This document shows, in pieces, positions 18,914-27,675 of a stretch of DNA of 64,000 bases (positions are counted from its first letter, which is position 1; every line of letters begins with the position of its first letter). The translations under genes were made by a program, and so were the position numbers. The notes beneath the pieces are model-generated. The model saw nothing but the letters and a program-made list of their open reading frames with translations. It searched no databases and was not told the DNA's origin. Source of the stretch: Acetobacter orientalis (GTDB taxonomy: Bacteria; Pseudomonadota; Alphaproteobacteria; Acetobacterales; Acetobacteraceae); assembly GCF_000963965.1 (NCBI RefSeq), contig NZ_BAMX01000022.1, positions 1-64,000 on the forward strand. Reading direction: 5' to 3'.

Positions 18914-19030
18914 TTTAATTTCTCCGTAAGCACAGAAATAAAATAGAGAGTTCTTATTTTTCATTCAATTAAAGTTATTTATATCAGAGCATTATTTAAT
19001 TTTTCATAACGTAATTTGTATTTTATTATG

Positions 19031-20152
19031 TTAAAATAAATTGAACAGTGATTGTTTTATTTTTTGGTCTGCAAATACAAGGCTATCTCGTAGGTCATTA
19101 GGGTTTATGTAATAAGAAGATTCTGGATAATTTATTTCTTCACGGCCAAAGATATAGCACATTTTTTGCTGAGCGGCTTTACAGAGCGCAGATTGTATAA
19201 ACCCAACTGAGCGTTTGTTATCTCTTAAACATCCGATAAAAGCAGAACGAGGCGCAAAAATACTATTATGGGAGGCTGATCCATATTCGCTAAATATAGA
19301 AACACTTTTAGAGTAAGTTTTTATTTGTTCATCAATAGTCATTTTTTCCGGGTAAAATATTGTATAACCAAAGTCTGTTACAATGTTTTCTATTTCGGTT
19401 GCATTAATAATACGCCGTGTGGAGGTTAGTTTTTGGCGAGAAAGATAAATTTTTTGCGTAATATCTGGTAGGGTAGGTAGCTTGAGTTTGGTTTTTAACC
19501 AAACAATATAATCTGACATAAGGGGGTGACAGGACATACCACATGTTAAATTGGTTGGGATAATAAGAGACTGGCAGTGTAGATATTCTTTTGTATGTTC
19601 AAATTTTATAATATTATCAGGTGTTATTCCAAATTTTTTAAGAAAAAAATGAACAAAATCTGGACATTGGGCGGGAATAATCCACTTTATTTCTTCAGAT
19701 CTGGTACCTAAGCGCTCTAGTAGATATATGCGTGTAAAAAATTCTATTGTCCAATGGCCCCAAGTTGTCCAGCCTGGGCCGTAAAGAAGCACGCAAGGGT
19801 CATGAATAAAAGTTTCTGTAATTATATTTTCTAAAAAATGAGCGAGCACGGGGCGGCCTGCTTCTCTTAAATTTAAACCATCTGTTGCTAGAAAAGAGTT
19901 GTTTTTAAAAAGATAACCATCAAAAGTAATGCAAACATTTTTTGCGTTATAAATGCCGACAGGTGACCCTGCTGTATTTTCTACAATTGAGCGTCCAACA
20001 TCTTGGTTCACCGCGCCAAAAAATGCGGTTATTTCGTGGTCTAATAAATCTGTTGTCTGAGATAAAGGGATAAAACTATGACCCAATTGTCTATCTATAG
20101 AATAAAACGGCATTTCAAGCAGGGCGTGTTTTGTAATATTTACCATATTCAT
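19031..20152 (-). CDS. GT61-family glycosyltransferase
   Basis: Protein of 373 residues matching glycosyltransferase family 61 (formerly DUF563). Visible marks are WGHWTIEFFTRIYLLE in the first half, IYLSRQKLTSTRRIINATEIE, a bridge to FGYTIFYPEKMTIDEQIKTYSKS, and the late EYGSASHNSIFAPRSAFIG stretch. Cytoplasmic transfer of a sugar to a surface glycan or protein is the family role; donor and acceptor are unknown. Two ATG codons (20152, 20146) are possible and neither has a good ribosome site. It is AT-rich like its neighbour and probably shares its transcript. Together with the upstream secreted proteins it suggests a surface glycosylation locus. Confidence 0.8.
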   Translation of the reverse strand: MNMVNITKHALLEMPFYSIDRQLGHSFIPLSQTTDLLDHEITAFFGAVNQDVGRSIVENTAGSPVGIYNAKNVCITFDGYLFKNNSFLATDGLNLREAGRPVLAHFLENIITETFIHDPCVLLYGPGWTTWGHWTIEFFTRIYLLERLGTRSEEIKWIIPAQCPDFVHFFLKKFGITPDNIIKFEHTKEYLHCQSLIIPTNLTCGMSCHPLMSDYIVWLKTKLKLPTLPDITQKIYLSRQKLTSTRRIINATEIENIVTDFGYTIFYPEKMTIDEQIKTYSKSVSIFSEYGSASHNSIFAPRSAFIGCLRDNKRSVGFIQSALCKAAQQKMCYIFGREEINYPESSYYINPNDLRDSLVFADQKIKQSLFNLF

Positions 20153-20348
20153 AAACCGAAAAAATAAAAATTAGATTTAGAGTTAAAACTCTGCACAAGC
20201 AGGATATTTTAGATTTCATGAACAATAGAAAGCCAAATCATCCACTGATACTTTAAGCAGAGAGCATTAGAAATATTCAAGCTTGAGTTGAAGGTTTAAT
20301 TATAAAACAAGAAAATGTTTTCTTTTTTCTGTCAGTAATATATTTTAT

Positions 20349-20852
20349 TTAAACGTAAATATTGACCTCTATTTTTTTGAATTTCTCTTCGAGGGCATTA
20401 ATTTTTATGCTGAGTGCTTTATTTATGGTTTCATCAAAGCACTTTGCTCTCTGGCCAGTTAAAATGTTAATAAAGTAAATATCGTAAGTTGATTTTATTT
20501 CACGGAGTAATGAATATTCAAAGGTTCTATTGTTTTTTATAGTCCTTATAACCAGACCATGTTTTATAAAATAATTTAGCGCCCTTTGCATTGAAGAAAC
20601 ACCCGGAATGTCACGATGCATCATAATTGTGTTGAGGGTTTTCCATAGCTCAGTTGCTGTTAAAGGTTTGTGTGCGTGTAGAAGCGCACATAAAGTTAAC
20701 AGCCCAACATTGCGGAGAATAATTTTTTTGTTTTTTAAGTCTTTTTGTATTTCAAAAAGAGACTTCTCAATGCTTTCCCTATAATGCGGCCACAAGCCTT
20801 CTAAGCCAGAAGATTTTTTATACGTGGGTATTATGGGGGCTGGGGGGAGCAT
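20349..20852 (-). CDS. Fur-like winged-helix protein lacking metal sites
   Basis: I read this as a divergent member of the Fur/Zur superfamily, 167 residues. The winged-helix part fits: LRNVGLLTLCALLHAHKPL, TATELWKTL, then SSMQRALNYFIKHGLVIRT and FEYSLL. The C-terminal part keeps the shape of the dimerisation domain (FDETINKALSIKINALEEKF, then KIEVNIYV). The usual HHDH and CxxC ligands are replaced (TYDIYFIN, ILTGQ), so metal binding in the standard way is unlikely. The frame is open to 21020 inside the receptor gene, but AAGGAAG a few bases before ATG 20852 fixes the start. It begins 61 bp after the receptor stop, so it is likely in that operon. A different winged-helix family cannot be excluded. 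Confidence 0.6.
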   Translation of the reverse strand: MLPPAPIIPTYKKSSGLEGLWPHYRESIEKSLFEIQKDLKNKKIILRNVGLLTLCALLHAHKPLTATELWKTLNTIMMHRDIPGVSSMQRALNYFIKHGLVIRTIKNNRTFEYSLLREIKSTYDIYFINILTGQRAKCFDETINKALSIKINALEEKFKKIEVNIYV

Positions 20853-20878
20853 AATCTTCCTTACTTGTGTTGGGGGTG

Positions 20879-20897
20879 GGGGGCTGATGTAGCCCCC
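20879..20897 (-). promoter_or_regulatory. Hairpin between siderophore receptor and Fur-like gene
   Basis: GGGGGCT and AGCCCCC form a perfect 7-bp stem with a 5-nt loop, 17 nt after the receptor stop. No U-tract follows on the minus strand, so partial termination or RNA stabilisation is more likely than full termination. Confidence 0.45.
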
Positions 20898-20913
20898 ATT
20901 GTTGTACCAAAGG

Positions 20914-23307
20914 CTAGTAAGTAGCTGAAAGATTGAATAAAAATGAGCGGCCGACGGCTGGTGTAACACGGTTTTGGAAAAGGTTACTGTAATTAAGTCT
21001 GTTTGCAAGATTATAACCATTCATAGCAACACGCCAATGTTTACCAAAATTGTGAGAAATCAGAGCATCAAAGTCTAGCGTAGCGGGAACGCGCGCTGTA
21101 TTGGGCGCATCAAGCCAGACCCCTTCGCGCCATGTAATGCCACCACCAATAGTAAGGTTGTAAGGGGTTTTGGCGGCTATGGAGTAGGTGCTCCATAATG
21201 TAGCAGAGTTTTTGGGTACATATTGTATGCGTTTGCCGACATCAGCCGCAGTTTGGGAGCCTGTAACGCGACTATCATAGAACGCATAGGTGCCAATGAT
21301 GCTCCAGTTTGATGTAATATTACCAGACGCACTTAGTTCTAAACCTTGGTTGCGTTGTTTGTCTGAGGAAGCCGAGATATCACCCGTTGAAGGATCTGTT
21401 ATTGTAGAGTTGTTTTTTTCTAGCCTGAAAAGTGCGGTCGTGAAACCCATGCGGCCTTTGAAGGCGTTATATTTGGCACCCACTTCGTAAAGGCTGCTTC
21501 GCTCAGGTGCGTAGCCAGAGTTAGTTGTAAAAGGTGCGTTGCTGTTTGTTACATACAGGCTTGTTGGTGTGGTAGATTGCGCCCAGTTAAAATAGAGCAT
21601 GAGGTCATCATTGGGGGTGTACATCAGGTTTACTGTTGGGTTTACTGTTGTTTCGTTTTGTTTAAAGTGTGTGTCTGGGGTTGTTTTAACACCCCCCGTT
21701 GCAGAATAGCTGCTGTACCACCTATCAAGACGAAAACCACCCTTGATGGCAAACCATTTTGCAAGCCAGATTTGATCGGATAGAAAGACCCCGATATCTG
21801 TGGCGCTACCATCTTTGTAGCATTTACGGCCTACACCATTAGGGATAGAGGCCAGACCATTGGGGTTGTCTGCACAATTAAGGCGCTCAAGACCGGGCAC
21901 ATACATAGAAGGGTTGGTAAGGCTGGTACCTTGGCGGGTTACGTTGTAGGGGTAGTTTTTTCGGTGGTCTTCTACGTGCTCAATATCAAAACCGCCAATG
22001 ATTTCATGGCGAATAGTGCCTGTGTGGAAGTGTGCAACACTAGAGAAAACATTTTGGATAGACCAATCGTTTTGGCGGTAAGGGTTGGGGCCACCTAAGC
22101 CACCATTTCGGGTGGTTGTGGCGTTACTTGGGTTGCCAGAAAAATACGGTGTAACACAGTTTTTGGCTGCGCAATTGGGTTGCGAGGCTGAATAATACCG
22201 ATGATAAATGCCCCCTTTTGTGTCATTAAAGAGGGTAAGCCACGGCGCTACTTTTGCTGTAAGGCGCCCACTGAGCATATCTGTGCTGACATCGTCTTGA
22301 TCAAAAGTGGTGCCATACCAATTTTTTCTATTTATACCATATTCGGTAATGGGTTTACTGATGCTTGTGCCCGGTTTTTGGACAACCCACACACCATAGT
22401 CAGGAATGCGATTATCGTTCTGATGGAAATAATCAACCGTGTAAGATATTTTTTTATTAAACCCAAATGTTACTGAAGGGGCTATACCCCATCTGTGCGA
22501 GTAAATATAATTACGACCAACGGCATTATTTTCATTCCCCATTGCAGACAGACGCACCGCAATGCTGTCGCTTATCTGTCGGTTTATGTCTAATGTGCCA
22601 CGGTAATAGTCACCCGAGCCGCCAGAAAAACTACCTTGGTATGAGTTGCCGGTATGGGGTGCTTTTGTAACAATATTAATGGCACCGCCTGTTGTGCCGT
22701 TACCAAATACTTCTGACGATGGGCCTTTAATAACAGAGACATGGTCGTAATAAAAACTATCGCGTGTATAGACACCAAAGTCTCTTAGGCCGTTTTCGTA
22801 GATGTCGTTTTGTGCCTGAAACCCGCGAATAAGAAACTGGTCACCAGACATTCCGCCTTCGCCTTCACCAACAGACGCGGTAATGCCGGGTACGTTACGG
22901 AGTGCTTCATCAAGCGATTTAACGTTTTGTTGCTCCATTAAGGCTTGGGGCACCACATTAATAGCTTGTGCAGTGTGCATAACATCTTGCGGCATGCGGC
23001 TTAAGCCAACAGATTCGTGCAAGATATTCATACGAGAACCAACGACGGTTAGGTGCTCTTCGTTGGTAATAGCTTTACTGGGGTCAAGTTTGGGGCCGTT
23101 GAGCAGTTGCGCGTGTGCGCTCTCGTTCTGTGTTGTCTGCGCGGGTGAGGGTGGGGCTGTTTTTTCCCTTTTATGGGGTGTAGGTTTTTTGCTGGTTTTA
23201 TCATGGTCTGGGGCGGCATGTGCGCTTTGTATGCCCGCACAAGCAAGTGCAAGGCCCGCGACAAGACCAGTTGACCCTATTTTCCGACGTGCCGGAATGT
23301 CGCTCAT
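20914..23307 (-). CDS. TonB-dependent siderophore receptor
   Basis: Outer-membrane receptor of 797 residues of the ferric-siderophore subfamily. It has a signal peptide (cleavage near SAHA/APD), a Pro/Lys-rich linker, and a plug with VPQALMEQQNVKSLDEALRNVPGI, GDQFLIRGFQAQND and VIKGPSSEVFGNGTTGGAINIVTK. The barrel ends FLFNLSATY (Tyr rather than Phe). AAGGA sits 8 nt before the ATG. It is closely similar in the plug to the receptor at 27676, indicating paralogy. Catecholate siderophore uptake is plausible from the Fiu-like plug, but the ligand is not determined. A candidate iron operator lies upstream at 23360. Confidence 0.9.
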   Translation of the reverse strand: MSDIPARRKIGSTGLVAGLALACAGIQSAHAAPDHDKTSKKPTPHKREKTAPPSPAQTTQNESAHAQLLNGPKLDPSKAITNEEHLTVVGSRMNILHESVGLSRMPQDVMHTAQAINVVPQALMEQQNVKSLDEALRNVPGITASVGEGEGGMSGDQFLIRGFQAQNDIYENGLRDFGVYTRDSFYYDHVSVIKGPSSEVFGNGTTGGAINIVTKAPHTGNSYQGSFSGGSGDYYRGTLDINRQISDSIAVRLSAMGNENNAVGRNYIYSHRWGIAPSVTFGFNKKISYTVDYFHQNDNRIPDYGVWVVQKPGTSISKPITEYGINRKNWYGTTFDQDDVSTDMLSGRLTAKVAPWLTLFNDTKGGIYHRYYSASQPNCAAKNCVTPYFSGNPSNATTTRNGGLGGPNPYRQNDWSIQNVFSSVAHFHTGTIRHEIIGGFDIEHVEDHRKNYPYNVTRQGTSLTNPSMYVPGLERLNCADNPNGLASIPNGVGRKCYKDGSATDIGVFLSDQIWLAKWFAIKGGFRLDRWYSSYSATGGVKTTPDTHFKQNETTVNPTVNLMYTPNDDLMLYFNWAQSTTPTSLYVTNSNAPFTTNSGYAPERSSLYEVGAKYNAFKGRMGFTTALFRLEKNNSTITDPSTGDISASSDKQRNQGLELSASGNITSNWSIIGTYAFYDSRVTGSQTAADVGKRIQYVPKNSATLWSTYSIAAKTPYNLTIGGGITWREGVWLDAPNTARVPATLDFDALISHNFGKHWRVAMNGYNLANRLNYSNLFQNRVTPAVGRSFLFNLSATY

Positions 23308-23359
23308 TTTTAGTGTCCTTGGTGGTGTAAATATGCCTTCTTAACATCACAATCGATAG

Positions 23360-23378
23360 TTATTCGCAATTGCAATAA
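23360..23378. promoter_or_regulatory. Candidate iron-responsive operator
   Basis: TTATTCGCAATTGCAATAA is a 19-bp near-palindrome with GC AATT GC at its centre, 53 bp upstream of the siderophore receptor start. Fur/Mur sites of alphaproteobacteria are AT-rich dyads with TGCAA/TTGCA elements, which this resembles. Direct binding is inferred. Confidence 0.4.
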
Positions 23379-23532
23379 TGATGTGGGGATATTATACTTA
23401 GGTATTATTGATAGAGAAAAATTGCTTTTTTGGTCTATATGAAATTTTATACTCTGATAATTTATGTATAATAATCAATTAGAAGTTTGAATTAAGTGAG
23501 AGTATTTTCCGGCTTTCTGGTTGGGGCGTACA

Positions 23533-24579
23533 ATGAGGATGCTGATGAGGCATTTGTCTCTTTTGTTTATAGTGCTTTTATCACTGTCTATTTTTTGCTT
23601 TACGTTGCTACCACCAAGGCATGACGCATTTAGCGTCTTGTATGTTATTGTCATTTTTCTGGTGTCTCAAGCAGCGTCTCGGCATGTTATCAAGCTTATA
23701 GCTTGTTTATGTATTGGTTTGAGTGTTTTTTCTTTTTCTTTAGTGCATAGAGATGACATTGTGCACGGCCCATATACACGCTTAGCCTTGAGCATTTTTG
23801 CTATTTTATTGGTTACTCTTCTTGCATTGCGTAACCAACGTATTACTGAAGCTCTTGCAAAGCAAAAGCGTATTCTGGCGCATGCTGACCGTATGCTTAC
23901 ATTGGGCTACCTTTCAGCATCTATTGCGCATGAAATTAACCAACCACTTACAGCAATCAGAACATATGCACATTCTGGCGTAAGGTGGTTAAAGAAAACG
24001 GAGCCCGACCTTACTGAGGCTTTGCACTGTTTTGGCTCTATAGAAAAAAACTCTCAAAGGGCGGAGAGTATTATTGGTAATATTAAGAACCTTGCTCAAA
24101 AAAAATCAGGCATACCAGAGCAAATTTCTGTTCACCAAATTATTCAAGAAAGTTGCGATATTTTAAAGAATGAAATAAGCAATAAGAAAATAAACGTGAT
24201 TTTCAACCCTTCCGGACAGGATATTCAGTTTTGTGCTGTTAGAATAGAAATTCAGCAGATTTTCATTAATATTTTAATGAACGCTATTCAGGCATTTAAG
24301 GAGAGCATACCTAACAATTTCATTCATATTCGCGTGTATGATATGACCGATCGAGAGAATTTTTTTGCAATTCATGTTGTTGATAATGCAATGGGATTTA
24401 TAGAAGCAACACCGGAAAATATTTTTGATGCATTTTTTAGCACAAAGCAAAACGGCATGGGGTTGGGTTTGACAATTTGTAAGGGGATAATTGAAGCTCA
24501 TGGGGGTAGGCTTATTGCTGAACATAATAAGCTCAAAGGTGCAAAATTTATAATACAGTTGCCAAAACATGTTTCATAA
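23533..24579 (+). CDS. Membrane sensor histidine kinase, FixL/DctB-like
   Basis: Two-component sensor kinase of about 348 residues. Four hydrophobic segments fill roughly the first 100 residues with almost no periplasmic domain, so it probably senses within the membrane. The H-box AHEINQPLTAI carries the phospho-accepting His near residue 133. N-box (NILMNAIQAF), DNAMGF and GMGLGLTICKGIIEAHGG boxes complete the ATPase domain. In-frame ATG codons at 23533, 23539 and 23545 all have purine-rich upstream sequence, so the exact start is uncertain. The stop overlaps the response-regulator start by 11 bp. It is divergent from the siderophore receptor, sharing its promoter region. Confidence 0.88.
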   Translation: MRMLMRHLSLLFIVLLSLSIFCFTLLPPRHDAFSVLYVIVIFLVSQAASRHVIKLIACLCIGLSVFSFSLVHRDDIVHGPYTRLALSIFAILLVTLLALRNQRITEALAKQKRILAHADRMLTLGYLSASIAHEINQPLTAIRTYAHSGVRWLKKTEPDLTEALHCFGSIEKNSQRAESIIGNIKNLAQKKSGIPEQISVHQIIQESCDILKNEISNKKINVIFNPSGQDIQFCAVRIEIQQIFINILMNAIQAFKESIPNNFIHIRVYDMTDRENFFAIHVVDNAMGFIEATPENIFDAFFSTKQNGMGLGLTICKGIIEAHGGRLIAEHNKLKGAKFIIQLPKHVS

Positions 24580-25225
24580 AATACCCAAAGAGCAAAATCT
24601 TATTGTTATTCTTGATGATGATAAAGATGTTCAATTTTCATTAGATAGTTTGCTGCGGAGTGTTGGTTTTACAACATTTATTTTTTCAAGCACAGACGAA
24701 TTTTTAACCACGCCTTTGCCGCCGCAAGCCTGTTGTATGCTGCTTGATGTGAAATTAGGTAACGTAAATGGTTTAGATTTTTTAGAAGAGATGGCGCAGC
24801 GTGGCCTAACCTTGCCGGTTATTATTATTACGGGCCATGGGGATATTCCAATGGCTGTGCGGGGTATTAAAAGTGGGGCAACAGATTTTCTTTCTAAACC
24901 ATATAAAGATACGGTTTTGCTTAATGCGATTGCAGATTCACTTGAAAAATGGCGAAATAATCAAGAATCCCAAGAAAAGAAAAAACAAGCGACTGATTAT
25001 TACGCGACGTTAAGCCAACGAGAAAAAGAAGTGATGGAATGCATTATTTCAGGTTTGATGAATAAACAAATTGCAGATCGGTTAGGTATTAGCCTTATTA
25101 CTGTTAAAATACATAGGGCGCATATTATGAAAAAAATGCATGCACAATCTTTGGCAGATTTAGTAAGAATGAGTGAGTATCTTAATTTACATAATAAAGA
25201 AATATCTCGATATAAAAATAAATAA
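24569..25225 (+). CDS. FixJ/NarL-family response regulator
   Basis: Response regulator of 218 residues. The receiver domain has the acidic cluster DDD16-18, phosphorylation site Asp60 (MLLDVKLG), Thr88 (IITGHGD) and Lys110 (SKPY). A short linker leads to a LuxR-type helix-turn-helix (LSQREKEVMECIISGLMNKQIADRLGIS...VKIHR) at about 150-205. The acceptor MxxDxxxGxxxGL and GHGDIPMAV pattern are typical of FixJ. It pairs with the overlapping kinase. Targets are unknown; the flanking siderophore receptor and TonB genes are the obvious candidates. Confidence 0.9.
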   Translation: MFHKIPKEQNLIVILDDDKDVQFSLDSLLRSVGFTTFIFSSTDEFLTTPLPPQACCMLLDVKLGNVNGLDFLEEMAQRGLTLPVIIITGHGDIPMAVRGIKSGATDFLSKPYKDTVLLNAIADSLEKWRNNQESQEKKKQATDYYATLSQREKEVMECIISGLMNKQIADRLGISLITVKIHRAHIMKKMHAQSLADLVRMSEYLNLHNKEISRYKNK

Positions 25226-25270
25226 CATGAACAAAACTATTTCTCTTTTACAAACAGTTTTGCTCATGTT
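25224..25270. terminator. Hairpin between convergent response regulator and tonB
   Basis: AACATGAACAAAAC and GTTTTGCTCATGTT pair over 14 bp with one mismatch around a 19-nt loop. It abuts both stop codons and probably terminates both transcripts. Confidence 0.55.
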
Positions 25271-25276
25271 CGGTCA

Positions 25277-26125
25277 CTAGTTCTGATGAATATAAAATTC
25301 TACTGGCACGGTGAGTGTTAGGGGGTCTCCCGCTACGCTCTCTGGCGGCACAGGGAGTGGCTGTGCGCGTTTAGGAAGTGCTAGGGCTTCTGTATCCAGC
25401 AAAGTATGGCCAGAGCTATGGGCAAGTTTGACCCAAAGCACATGGCCTTGGCGGTTCATGGCAAAGGTAAGCGTGGGCACGCCTTCTTGGTGGTCTGCCA
25501 TGGCCTCTGCTGGGTAGCGCTTAAATTTTTCAAGCTGGGCGAGAAGCGCGCTTTGCCATGTTGCAGGAGCCTGTGAGGACGATTGAGAAGAAGAGGCGCT
25601 GGCACTAGGGGCTGCTTGTGTTTGTGCCGGTGGTGCTTCTGTTGCGGGTGGGGCCGTTGTGGTGTTTGCTGGTGGTGTTTTGTCTGGAACTGGCTTGTTT
25701 AAAGTTACTGTCGTTTTATGCAGCTTTGTAAGTTTACGCGGCTTTTCAGGCTTTGGTACAGGCACTGGTGGGTTAGGAGCGGGTGAGGGGGGGGCGGTAA
25801 TTTTAGGTGGGTCTACCGGTGTGGTATCGGGCACAGAAAGCGTTTGCTGCGGGCCTAGGGGTACATTTGTGGGCGGTGCTGGCGGGGAAACGGGAGCAGG
25901 TGCCATATCGATAGCAATGGCTGCTGGTGCTTCCGGTGCGGGTAGAGCAGTAGGCGTTAAGTGGGTTGCACCCCATAAAACAACCCCGCTTACACTCACA
26001 ACGGCTAAAAGCGCGCAACTCCAGCGGCGTGTTTCTTCTCGCTGGGCTTTTTGTATTTGGCTTTTGTACCAAGCAGAAAAAGACGGTGCGGGGTTGTTCT
26101 GGTTGTGCATGGCAGTAGGGGTCAC
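25277..26125 (-). CDS. tonB: TonB energy-transducing protein
   Basis: Inner-membrane protein of 282 residues that couples the proton-driven ExbB-ExbD motor to outer-membrane receptors. It has a cytoplasmic N-terminus, one membrane segment (about residues 38-56), a long Pro-rich periplasmic spacer (PAPVSPPAPPTN, PPSPAPNPPVPVPKPEKP) and a C-terminal TonB domain of about 90 residues (KFKRYPAEAM, VLWVKLAHSSGHTLLDTEAL, LTVPVEFYI). The start is GTG, overlapping the exbD stop by 4 bp (GTGA), so it is translationally coupled. It is the only TonB gene in the window and may serve all five receptors here. Confidence 0.92.
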   Translation of the reverse strand: MTPTAMHNQNNPAPSFSAWYKSQIQKAQREETRRWSCALLAVVSVSGVVLWGATHLTPTALPAPEAPAAIAIDMAPAPVSPPAPPTNVPLGPQQTLSVPDTTPVDPPKITAPPSPAPNPPVPVPKPEKPRKLTKLHKTTVTLNKPVPDKTPPANTTTAPPATEAPPAQTQAAPSASASSSQSSSQAPATWQSALLAQLEKFKRYPAEAMADHQEGVPTLTFAMNRQGHVLWVKLAHSSGHTLLDTEALALPKRAQPLPVPPESVAGDPLTLTVPVEFYIHQN

Positions 26126-26592
26126 GGGGTGGTACCGTTTATGGCAGAAGGCGTTACTATGCCTGTAGCGCTCCCTTGCTCCTGCCCTTGTAAATTAACG
26201 AGCGCTACTTTGAGGTAGCCTGCGCTGCGCAGTTTATCCATAACGCTCATGAGCGTGCCATACTCGACTGTTTTGTCAGCCCGCAGAAAAATACGCTGTT
26301 CTTTGTCGTCTTTGGTGGCTGTGGCCAATGCCGTGGGAAGTGTTTCGAGAGAGATATTGTCCTCTCCCAAGGCAAGGTCATGGTCAGCTTTTACGGTTAG
26401 AAACACGGGGTTATCTGGCCGGGGGGCTGGCTTTTCGCTGGAAGAAGGCAGGTCAACGGGCACATTGACGGTGGTGAGTGGTGCAGTCACCATAAAGATA
26501 ACCAGCAGCACCAACATGACATCAATAAAGGGTGTTACGTTAATTTCGCTGGCTTCGTGCAGCGTTTCGTCTGTGTGGCGAATACGGATCAT
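26122..26592 (-). CDS. exbD: ExbD proton-channel subunit
   Basis: Inner-membrane motor subunit of 156 residues. A single transmembrane segment (about residues 20-42, INVTPFIDVMLVLLVIFMVTAPL) contains the conserved Asp of the FIDVMLVLL motif needed for proton flow. The periplasmic domain follows (VFLTVKADHDLALGEDNISLETL; IFLRADKTVEYGTLMSVMDKLRSAGY). It starts 6 bp after the exbB stop and overlaps tonB by 4 bp. Confidence 0.93.
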   Translation of the reverse strand: MIRIRHTDETLHEASEINVTPFIDVMLVLLVIFMVTAPLTTVNVPVDLPSSSEKPAPRPDNPVFLTVKADHDLALGEDNISLETLPTALATATKDDKEQRIFLRADKTVEYGTLMSVMDKLRSAGYLKVALVNLQGQEQGSATGIVTPSAINGTTP

Positions 26593-26598
26593 ATAAGT

Positions 26599-27351
26599 TT
26601 ATTCCCCTGCCATGCGGGGGGTATCAAAGCGTACAATTTGCCCGCTGGCGGCGTGTTTGGCGGTGAGCGCTTGAGCGCGCCCTAAGTCGCGCGAGACAAG
26701 CCGCATAACAAGAGAGGTAAGGTCTGCCACCTGTGCGCGGCATGCCGCTGTTTGGCGGCCAAGGTGGTTATAAATAACCACTGCGGGAATAGCGGCCACA
26801 AGCCCCAGTGCTGTAGCCAAAAGAGCTTCTGCAATACCGGGTGCAACAACAGCTAGGCTGGTTGCTTTACTAGCGGCAATGCCGGTGAATGAGGTCATGA
26901 TACCCCACACCGTACCAAAAAGCCCAATAAAGGGAGAGGTTGCCCCAACAGTCGCTAACAGGCCAGTGCCCCGCATAAGCCTACGGCCTTCTGCCGCTTC
27001 TAAGCGCTCAAGGTGGAGCACAATGCGCTCTTTTAACCCTTCGCTATCATCTGGGATATCGCGAGAGCGTTCGCGCTCAACCTCTGCTGCCATAACCAAG
27101 GTATGTGCAACGCGGCTTTGGCGCGTATCGTGCTCGCCTGTATCTAGGCTGTTGGCGGTTTCTAAAGAGTGTTCGGCCAAGTGTAGGGTGCGCCGCACCT
27201 TAAAGAGTTCAACAGATTTGGCGATAAAAATTGTCCATGTCAGCAGGCTTGCTACGGCAAGGAGCATCATAACGCAGCGTACCACTGGCCCCGCATGCAA
27301 AAACATATCCCACGGAGAAAATGAGAGCGCAGAAGGGGGAAGGGGTGGCAT
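26599..27351 (-). CDS. exbB: ExbB proton-channel subunit
   Basis: MotA/TolQ/ExbB family channel protein, about 250 residues with three membrane segments. The conserved core GLLATVGATSPFIGLFGTVWGIMTSF and the third segment with AVVAPGIAEALLATALGLVAAIPAVVIYN are intact. The frame is open to 27456. I place the start at ATG 27351 because AGGAG lies upstream and the residues before it (Tyr- and Pro-rich) are not family-like; ATG 27390 is an alternative. First gene of exbB-exbD-tonB, divergent from the siderophore receptor at 27676. Confidence 0.9.
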   Translation of the reverse strand: MPPLPPSALSFSPWDMFLHAGPVVRCVMMLLAVASLLTWTIFIAKSVELFKVRRTLHLAEHSLETANSLDTGEHDTRQSRVAHTLVMAAEVERERSRDIPDDSEGLKERIVLHLERLEAAEGRRLMRGTGLLATVGATSPFIGLFGTVWGIMTSFTGIAASKATSLAVVAPGIAEALLATALGLVAAIPAVVIYNHLGRQTAACRAQVADLTSLVMRLVSRDLGRAQALTAKHAASGQIVRFDTPRMAGE

Positions 27352-27560
27352 GTGCTGTGGTTCTCCTGAGTGTTTTACTGGGGCGTGCATAGGCACGGTG
27401 TAGCTATAAAGGCCTGCAACGGGCCGCTTATATATGCAAATAAGACTCGTTCTCAAGATAAAAGAGTGTGAGGCACCGGTACGGGGCTAAAAGCTACGGG
27501 TAAGCGGTAGTTTAGAGGCTCAAGCTGTGTTCAGAACGCAACAGGGTGGGGGAGTTTATA

Positions 27561-27598
27561 AGAATGACTCGCATTTATTTGTTGCGAACGATACGCAA
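27561..27598. promoter_or_regulatory. Candidate iron-responsive operators in a divergent promoter
   Basis: Two elements lie between exbB and the receptor at 27676: AGAATGACTCGCA (27561-27573) and the dyad TTGCG-N7-CGCAA (27582-27598). Both contain the TCGCA/TGCGA type half-site expected of alphaproteobacterial Fur/Mur boxes. They could control both directions. Confidence 0.45.
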
Positions 27599-27675
27599 TA
27601 TCATAATAAGAGCACGGTTTATCGATACGCTGAATAACACATATTGGGTGTCTTACGCCCAAGTAGGAGATAATA

